From Tubiluchus corallicola (Eukaryota; Priapulida; Priapulimorpha; Priapulimorphida; Tubiluchidae), in the NCBI GenBank assembly GCA_030141605.1, contig JAQGDQ010000123.1:126001-190000 (forward strand): a stretch of DNA of 64,000 nt, written 5' to 3'. The position numbers and the translations under genes are program-made. Below are positions 10,989-64,000 of the stretch, piece after piece. Each line of letters begins with the position of its first letter. Positions within the stretch are counted from its first letter, which is position 1. The notes below the pieces were generated by a model that was given only the letters and a program-made list of their open reading frames with translations, was not told the DNA's origin and did no database searches.

Positions 10989-13081
10989 TGTTTGGTATTC
11001 GAGGAGATGATTACTTTCAGCTTTCTCCTAGTCAACCATAAAAAAGGCACTATTGGTTTACAAGGTGTGTCCGAATCACACGACACTTGGCCATTCAAAA
11101 CGTCATTTACAGTGACTGTAGCCGCACCATTAGGTGATAAAGCCATTCGATCTATATGCACGTTTAGTAGTAAGGGCATGTGATCTGAACTTGTTAGCTC
11201 ATAATTTACACAGATATCTCCAATTAAAGAGTCCATAGCCATAGTACTAATTACATATTCAAGCCATGTAGTTGAGTTGTGGGCTACACTAACGAACGTA
11301 AATGAAGAACTTGGCATTTTCGCTACATCAGATATAATATAGTCATTAGCATTACACGTTTCACTTAGCTCCGCGTAAAACCTTTTTTGAGGATGGGAAT
11401 TGAAGTCCCCGACACAACAAACATAGCTAGACTCTGTAGTTTCAATAATAGAGGTGAGAGTGCCTAGACAATGATTAAACTCATCAAAATTATTATCAGC
11501 TTCATAGGGAAAGTAAACATTAATTAATACAAGTGGCATTAACTTATCAGGAAATGAAAGAGAAATACCCATTACTCTGCATTCGTCATCATAGGTAAGT
11601 ATTTTACTGGTAACAGGAAGAGTTTTTCGCCATAAGATAGCCAAGCCTCCTTGTGGTCTACCATCTGGTATTCCTGTAGAGAAATCGGTTGGTGAAACTC
11701 CATGTCCATAGAATTCTGGGTGAATGCAAGATAGGTGTTCTAGCTCTTGTTTAGGCAACATCGTTTCTTGCAAAAGTAGCACATCAATAGATTTGCGCAG
11801 TTCCTGTAGTACGTATTGAGACTCAGGGTGCAACACTGAATTGCAGTAATAGCTCGCTACCTTCAAGTCTGTGTTTGTGTTTGGTTGCAGTTCATTATTA
11901 TTAGTATGATTAGTGGTGCTGCTGGTGGCGCCGCCACATTCCGTTTGCTGATCAAGTGTATCATTCCCTGCTTCTCTATTACCTACTGGTCTATAGCCGT
12001 CGTTTGATAATACCTTTGCTTTCTGCGTTAAAGGCTGATTCACAGTCAGTTTTGCAGCTCTAGAAGTATAGAATGGCTTCATCAGCGTGCCAACTGGCCA
12101 TAACTCTGCGTTCATAATTTTATCATACTCGTCCGTACCATGACAGCTTATAACAAATGAGGAGTATGTATTAAATTTTGTCTTAAGTTGTTCCACATTA
12201 ACTGTAATGTTGCACGATTCATCTACAAAACGCTGAACCTCCGTTGCGTCGGTACTAGGATCTAGACGGGTAATGAATATTCGTCGTAGTGGTTTGCTCG
12301 GTCTTAGGAATACTCCAAGGCCAGTAGCAGATCCTGTGATGACTTTCTTGGATTCTCTATTATTCACATTACGTGGGCGCCGCCGTTTTTTCACAATCGT
12401 GAATCCGTCATTGTCGTCATCAACAATCTTGTCGCTCGTTTGCTGCTTGCTCACGTTTGTAAGTTCCGTGTTCACTAGGCAGCTTCTGGTTGTTTCAGAG
12501 TAACTTTTCTTTTGTGATGAGTCTGTTTTTGAAGACACGGGAGGCACAGCTTTGGACAGATGTACTTTTAGCAGAGCATCAATCTCAGCCCTAGAAACAG
12601 AGTTTTCTTTCAGTTCTTGGAGTTCCTGTTGAACTGTTTGCAATTTCTTAACAATGACAGATGTATCAACTGATTTCAGTGTCATTGGTGGCATTTTATG
12701 GGAGTATGCTGACACAAACCTAGGTGACGGTACTGCGTCCATAATTGACCCATATTGTAAAAGCTTAAGAATGTCCATTGCATTTGCCCTTCTCTTCGAG
12801 GGACCGATCCTGTTTTTAGTGAAGTCAGGCTTTTCGGTGGCTTCTGCAGGAATAAAGTCTAAGAGTAATGCTTTTGCATCTTCACATTCTTCATCAGTGT
12901 AATGGTCATGGATGATAGTTGCAAGATCTAAATAAGTCGCACCAGCTTCAAGCTGATTTTGGGCAAAATAATTTAATTCGCTGTGTATGAGCACCAGCTT
13001 CTTGACAGGATCTGATGTTAGGAGTTGCGTGCCAATTGACCGATCCTCCCTGGAATGATGATAATTCATGTATAGAGTCAC
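10985..13081 (-). mobile_element. Non-LTR retrotransposon ORF: ORF1-like region fused to APE endonuclease
   Basis: The frame is open for 698 codons; the first ATG is about 13069. The N-terminal half is a basic ORF1-like protein with a short coiled coil (VQQELQELKENSV) and an RRM-like segment (RRIFITRLDPSTDATEVQRF). The C-terminal half is an apurinic-like endonuclease: LLLQETMLPKQE, GGLAILWR, VCCVGDFNSHP and the terminal SSDHMPL with catalytic Asp-His. In most related elements ORF1 is separate and EN is fused to RT. Here EN is fused to ORF1 and RT is separate. Mutation or assembly error could produce the same picture. Confidence 0.88.
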
Positions 13082-13205
13082 TATCGTCTAGAGCTACTTT
13101 CCTGGACGTACAGCACTTTGTACAGATAGTAAGCTGCCCAAACTCTGTATGTGGTATAGCATCCGGGTATTTCCTCCTGCATAACTGACACGTGGATGGA
13201 GCCAT
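12948..13205 (-). mobile_element. N-terminal zinc-binding segment of the non-LTR element ORF1, in another frame
   Basis: This is an 85-codon frame starting MAPSTCQLCRRKYP, with C-x2-C, then LTICTKCCTSRK. It looks like the small PHD or treble-clef domain often found at the start of ORF1 in CR1/L2-like elements. The frame overlaps the next ORF by about 130 bp. The likely domain boundary is near 13081, where the sense switches frame. Either a one-base frameshift mutation or programmed frameshifting would join them. Confidence 0.7.
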
Positions 13206-13520
13206 AGTGCTGCTTAATCACCCAATTGTCATGACAATACGTAGGTGATTACCAGTCAATAATGCTTTAAATTTCCAAGGCCAACCTGTCATACAAGTTC
13301 TTGGCCCAACGTATGTTAACAATATTTTCACAAATATGGTTTTCCGCTAATATTCACACTAGTATTAATCAATCTCCAAAAATATTATTATAATCACATT
13401 CCTTGTCTCTTTATACACACGATGGTATAAGTCATTATGAGAAAACTTCAAAATTTGCACATAAAAAGTTAGAAAATGCGAGCACTTTACTGAGACATCC
13501 AACTTGCGCAATAACCTGCG
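13206..13520. other. Probable 5' leader of the non-LTR element
   Basis: About 315 bp lie between the first ATG of the minus-strand element and the second (GA)n tract. No coding is seen. It may be the 5' UTR or promoter region of the element, but the exact 5' end cannot be set from one copy. Confidence 0.4.
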
Positions 13521-13521
13521 C

Positions 13522-14019
<498 letters not shown>

Positions 14020-14814
14020 AGTTTGTTTATTAGAGGAAAACACTATTACAATTATGGACATATAACATCGTAAGTACAACTACACAATAGTAAACAAAAT
14101 GGCTAAAATTACTAACAATTTCTTATCAAGGGAGCAATTCATATCTGAACAATTAATATGCAACTGCTTGCAGCTAAGCTAAAACAGGGATAGACTGAGT
14201 GGCGTCAAACATAGTACATGTATACAATATAGGTAGAATGGTCAAGGTCAAGTCCACCTAATATGTATTTAAGAGATACGTTTTCATCATCTTCTTAAAT
14301 CTAGGTAGCCGTGATACTGTTTTAATATTACAAGAAATAGAATTCCAAACTTCCATATATGAGTTTCATTCATTACATCATTCCATTTTAAGCACTAATG
14401 TTTTTTATCACGATTCACTTTAAATTTTCAGATTACCTTTTCTCTATCACTGTGTGGGACAATCTAACAAGCCCTGCTTTTTGATTGCCCGCAACACATT
14501 TACCTTCGTGTATAAGTGAACAGTGTTTGAGGCTTTTTCTGTGCAGTATTTCTTATTTGTATTATATCCATTGTAGGCCCTTTCACTAGATATTGTATAT
14601 GTAACCATTGTAAATGTGTAAGGTGAAATAAATGACTTTCATGTGACTTATGACCACTGGTTCCATTTGGACCTACAAAAGACACAAAATGTTTAGCAAC
14701 GTTAGTTCTGCAATATTTAATATAATATTCGTTATACCTAGTGTTATGGTGTATGATATTTTTGTTTATGAGATTTATGAAAAATTGCGGAAACAAATTA
14801 AACTGGATTTTTGT
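14020..14814 (-). mobile_element. LINE 3' fragment, part 1 (RT C-terminus and 3' end)
   Basis: Read on the minus strand, broken frames give the usual C-terminal pattern of jockey/CR1-like RTs. These are an IHHNTRYNEYY segment, then VAKHFVSFVGP, then VWNSISCNIKTVSRLPRFKK and a stop near 14262. A 3' UTR follows, ending in aataaacaaactaataatga near 14020. The upstream part of the same protein is found on the far side of the gypsy element, at 17584-17702. Confidence 0.75.
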
Positions 14815-15145
14815 TGTGGAGATTCTATAGTATAGTAGACCAATCTTTTTACCTTGTAGAAGATTCGAGAACTTTCTATTCGCGATGCGCGTAGTAGTTC
14901 CTAGATTGTTCTGGTTTAGTCCATGTGCACTGATATACAAGGCGGAGCTGGCCGCGAAAGTTTATTCTCGTATTCTCAGATTAATTTCAGATTCTCAGAT
15001 TATCGTATACTATTTTTTTATCACTTGACTGTGTATATTTCGCGTTCCTTTTGTGTTGTGAAATTCTCACACACTTAACCTGTTCAATTTGACAACGTGT
15101 TTTCTTGTTTTATCTACGAGCCTTTCGAGAGAAAGAAACACAACA
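14815..15145 (+). repeat. 5' LTR of a Ty3/gypsy-like element
   Basis: It begins TGTGGAGA and ends ACAACA. It matches 17246-17583 closely through the internal gaagattcgagaactttcta, caaggcggagctggccgc and gacaacgtgttttcttgttt blocks, with scattered substitutions and small indels. These differences between LTRs indicate an old insertion. Confidence 0.9.
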
Positions 15146-17245
15146 AATTTTGGCGCAGTCGTCAGGATCCTTGGTGACTCAGTGGACAGTTGTTTATCTT
15201 AGCAATGATGGCGGAGCAGATTGTCGACTTTATGAAGGACAGATGAATCAGCAGGCGCAGCAGATTCATATCCAGAGGGAACAGATGTATCAGCAGGCAC
15301 AGCAACACAAAGAAGATATGGACGCTATGAAGATATGGCAGAGCCTCTTTGCCGCTTGACCAAGAAGTCAGTTCCCTGGAAGAGGGGAGATGAGGAGCAA
15401 GCAGCATTTGAATTGTTGAAGAATGTGCTATCCCGAGATCAAGTCCTGGTGCATTTTGACCCTGACAAGCCTGTGGGATTGGCTTGTGATGCATCCAACA
15501 TTGGAATTGGAGCTGTCCTGTTTCATCGCTATCCAGACGGTAGCGAGCGCACAATTGCCAATCTGTCCAAGACTCTCACAGCAACAGAAAGGAACTACAG
15601 CCAAATCCACAAAGAAGCCCTAGCCATCACCTTTGGCTTGCGGAAATTCTACCAGTACCTCTACGGGCATCATTTCATACTGGTGACTAATCATAAGCCA
15701 CTGACATCACTCTTTGGACCGAAGAAAGGGACGCCACGTCTTGCAGCTAATCATCTAGCTCGGTGAGCCCTGTGGCTGAACCAGTTTGAGTACACCATTG
15801 AATACCGGAAAACAGCAGATCACGGCAATGCAGATGCCCTTAGTCGCTTGCCATCTGGAGACGACAACGACTTCGACAGGAAGAAAAATGGTGCAGACAA
15901 GGACATGGTGTGTGCCATCAAAGTTCTCAGTCTTCAAGTCAAGCCTGTGGACGCCAAAATCCTCTGGCAAGAGTCAGAGAAAGACCCAGTGCTATCTACA
16001 GTCAAGCGCGATGTCCGAGAATGGTGGCCGCCCAAGCACGCTGAGATCAACGAAGAAGTCGAAAAGTTCTGGATACTCACTCAGTATCTGCCACGGATGC
16101 CTCATTCATGGATCAAGAGTTGTGATTCCACAGAGCGTGCAATCCAAGATCCTGGATCTACTGCATATCGGGCACTTCGGCATGGAACGCATGAAGCAGT
16201 TAGCAAGAACTGCTGTCTACTGGCCTGGTATCGATGCAGCTATCGAGAACATCAAAACAAGCCATCCAAGCCTGCAGATCACCCACGGATGCTACCAGAG
16301 AAGCCATGGAGCCGCTTACACCTGGACCATGCCATTAACTTCATAGGTATGAACTGGCTGGTGATCACTGATGCTTACTCAAAGTATGCATGCATTCACC
16401 ATAAGTCTTCCATGTCCACTAGAGCCACTCTAGATCTGCTGGAAGAGGACTTTGTTCACTTCAGATTCCCTCACACGTTGGTTACAGACAATGCATCAAC
16501 CTTCATGTCTGAAGAGTTCCATGCAAAGAATGTGGGATCACACATCTCACAGGAGCATCATACCATCCAGCTACCAAGGGAGCAGCAAAATGCTTGGTGT
16601 AGACGTTCAAGCAAGCACTCAGGAAGTCTTCTCTGCCCCCAAAGCGAGCTCTTCAAGAGTTCCTGATGCAGTACCAGAGAACACCGACATCCTGTGGATT
16701 CTCTCCGAGTGAACTCTTGATGTTTGAGCAGATACAGAAAACGATCGACTCTCTGCTACCCTCGCCAGCGCACAACCTCAGGGTAAGCAATCCAGGCAGT
16801 CATCTCGGTCAACTCCAGACTCGGGAGGTGTCGCCAAGGTCACCAAGCAGTACAAGTCTGGGGAGCCTGTCTATGCACTGTACTATAGACCTCGTTGAGA
16901 CAGACATCCCCAATGGTACCAGCGGTCATCAAGAAGTCTCTGGGTACTCACTGCTTCAACGTCAAGGTCCTTCCTCATAGTTCAGTATGGAGATGACGCT
17001 GGAAACAGCTACGCTTCTGTGGAGGACTTTGAATCTGATGATGAGAGGGATTTTTCTTTTGAGCTTCCACCTGATCATCCAATGGAGATCCTGGAAGAAC
17101 TGTCAGAAACTCTGAAGCAGACCGGCTCTGCCTGTGCCAGAGTATGGACCGGACAACCCTAGACGATCTAAGAGAACACCCAAGCCGAGAGAGAGACTTT
17201 GTTGCTGATGCTTTAGAGGTAGCATTAGTTTCGGTGGGGAGGCGT
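15146..17245 (+). mobile_element. Degraded Ty3/gypsy internal region (RNase H and integrase remnants)
   Basis: The internal region is only 2.1 kb. A short Gln-rich gag-like start (from about 15207, broken by a stop after 12 codons) is followed abruptly by the end of RT and RNase H at 15335-15764 (DPDKPVGLACDASNIGIGAV, ERNYSQIHKEALAITFGLRK). An in-frame stop comes next, then the YRKTADHGNADALSRLP block. The integrase zinc region lies in another frame (GHFGMERMKQLARTAVYWPG, about 16170). The integrase core returns to the first frame (HLDHAINF, VTDNASTFMSEEF). Most of gag, protease and RT is deleted. A purine tract (17233-17242) precedes the 3' LTR. The element cannot move on its own. Confidence 0.88.
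15148..15170 (+). other. Primer binding site of the gypsy-like element
   Basis: The sequence ttggcgcagtcgtcagg lies immediately downstream of the 5' LTR, the expected place for a tRNA primer binding site in Ty3/gypsy elements. Confidence 0.6.
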
Positions 17246-17583
17246 TGTGGAGACTCTGCTGTATAGTAGAACAATCTTCTTACCTTGTAGAAGATTCGAG
17301 AACTTTCTATACGCGATGCGTGTAGTAGTTTCTAGATTGTTCTGGTTTAGTCCATGTGCACTGATATACAAGGCGGAGCTGGCCGCTCAACTTTATTCTC
17401 GTATTCTCAGATTAATGTCAGATTCTCAGATTATCGTATGCTATTTTCTTATCACTTGACTGTGTATATTTCACGTTCCTTCATACTTTTGTGTTGTGGA
17501 ATTCTCACACAATAAACATGTTCAATTTGACAACGTGTTTTCTTGTTTTCTCTTCGAGCCTTCCGAGAGAAAGAAACACAACA
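17246..17583 (+). repeat. 3' LTR of a Ty3/gypsy-like element
   Basis: It is the partner of 14815-15145 and includes an aataaac signal near 17509. A clean target duplication was not resolved, but ttttgt occurs just outside both LTRs. Confidence 0.9.
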
Positions 17584-17702
17584 GTTTTGTACATGAATAC
17601 AGCAATATTGTACTTAATGAGATCATGAATTATTAATTGCAAGAATTTATAGTGTAAGTTACCCGCTTTGCACATCTTAAGTGTAATGCGAAAACACCTC
17701 AT
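17584..17702 (-). mobile_element. LINE 3' fragment, part 2 (split by the gypsy element)
   Basis: The minus-strand frame ends LIIHDLIKYNIAVFMYK, the RT C-terminal motif that normally sits directly before the segment found at 14500-14814. Joining the flanks across the gypsy element restores the normal order of the LINE protein, so the LINE was present first. Confidence 0.65.
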
Positions 17703-18251
17703 TTTCTAGATTTTTTACAAAAATTATAATCGTTTCATTTTAAAAAGACGATACTACTTTATAAGAAAGTTATTATAGACCCTAATACGATTGCATTTTG
17801 AGCTGAGAAAATACTGTGGTTGCTTTAATTGTTGACTAATATCAGAAAACACCACTGGTGTTTTTGAATACCTATAATTTTTGTACTCTTTCATATGAAG
17901 TCAGTAAAAACTAAAGCTATCTGATTAATTGGACCTTCATTTGACAACATAATTACACAACGAACATTTTCTTGAACATTTTTAAATAGCAAATATTATA
18001 AAATAAAACACATAAGCTGGATGTCAATGTATTTTTTATATTGTCTTTAAATTGACTGGGACTCAGGTTGTGGCATGTAGCATATCTGAGATTGAGCAAG
18101 TTCCTATCTGACATTGCATCTCTACTGATTGCTGAGGATTAAAATTCGTATAAAAATGATTTGGGTTCATTTCAACTGATGGTTTGAATGTTGGCAGGTA
18201 ATTCTGACTCTAGTTTGATAAAACAAAAGTAAAAATGGATTTTTTTTACAG
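17703..18251. other. No gene recognised; intron before the first GH31 exon found
   Basis: This is AT-rich. No exon matching the GH31 linker or trefoil that should precede 18252 was found here or further left. Confidence 0.5.
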
Positions 18252-63685
<45,434 letters not shown>

Positions 63686-64000
63686 GTAAGTTAAGCATGA
63701 CTACACTGATCAAATTCGGTCCATCTTTCTTGTTAGAATGTCCTCCTTTGGTATAGAGAAGTTAGGTGACTTTTGGTCTATAACCAGAAGTGATTGTCCT
63801 ATAACCAAAATATTTCTGCAATTTGGCTGTATTGCTCTTGGGCCTTTTATAGAGACTATGACTGTTATAATCTTGCATTTCTTTTCCTACCTTGTTTTGT
63901 ACATTAGAAGAAAAGAAGGAAAAACCAAACTCCAATGCTCTTCTCCTACCTGCCCATGTCACAGGTTTCCCAGACACCTCTATACCCTCATAGTGCTCCA

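Noticed and set aside
17703-18251. Search for the missing trefoil or linker exon upstream of 18252
   Set aside because: No segment with the CFY or R-x-DC pattern and splice borders was found, so the 5' part is taken as outside the window.

Overview
The window comes from an AT-rich, intron-rich animal genome, most likely an invertebrate. Short exons sit between introns of 0.1 to 3 kb with consistent GT-AG borders. The repeats include non-LTR and LTR retrotransposons, TIR and foldback DNA elements, tRNA-derived SINEs and long micro/minisatellites. I see no bacterial operons, rRNA or intact tRNA. The species cannot be named from sequence alone.

Right two thirds (18252-63685, + strand): one large glycoside hydrolase family 31 gene of the maltase-glucoamylase / sucrase-isomaltase type. 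I placed 36 constitutive exon positions plus one duplicated alternative exon by eye, about 4.74 kb of coding sequence (about 1580 codons). The order is N-terminal beta-sandwich, catalytic barrel and C-terminal sandwich of repeat 1 (18252-41228), a linking P-type trefoil exon (43084-43224), a linker exon (44943-45120), and a second full GH31 repeat (45994-63685) that runs off the right edge. The 5' exons (signal/anchor, first trefoil) were not found and probably lie outside the window. Both repeats keep the catalytic aspartates (DMNEP and GDN) and the GADICGF signature. Exon sizes and phases match almost one for one between the repeats, so an intron-containing unit was duplicated. Two tandem versions of one repeat-1 exon (18752-18926 and 20664-20832) cannot both be included without breaking the frame. 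They are a candidate mutually exclusive pair and differ at a loop near the active site.

Left third (1-18 kb): probable minus-strand exons of an unrecognised gene with U1/C2H2-like zinc finger character (1016-8269). These are interleaved with a 497 bp TIR element, a roughly 75-copy 22 bp minisatellite, an 85-90 bp tandem array and a 1.8 kb foldback element. Next comes a nearly intact minus-strand APE-type non-LTR retrotransposon (8973-13205). It has an unusual ORF layout and (GA)n tracts on both sides. A degraded Ty3/gypsy element (14815-17583) then splits an older LINE fragment. Remaining introns carry MITEs, SINEs, a 2.9 kb foldback element, a mariner remnant and LINE 3' ends.
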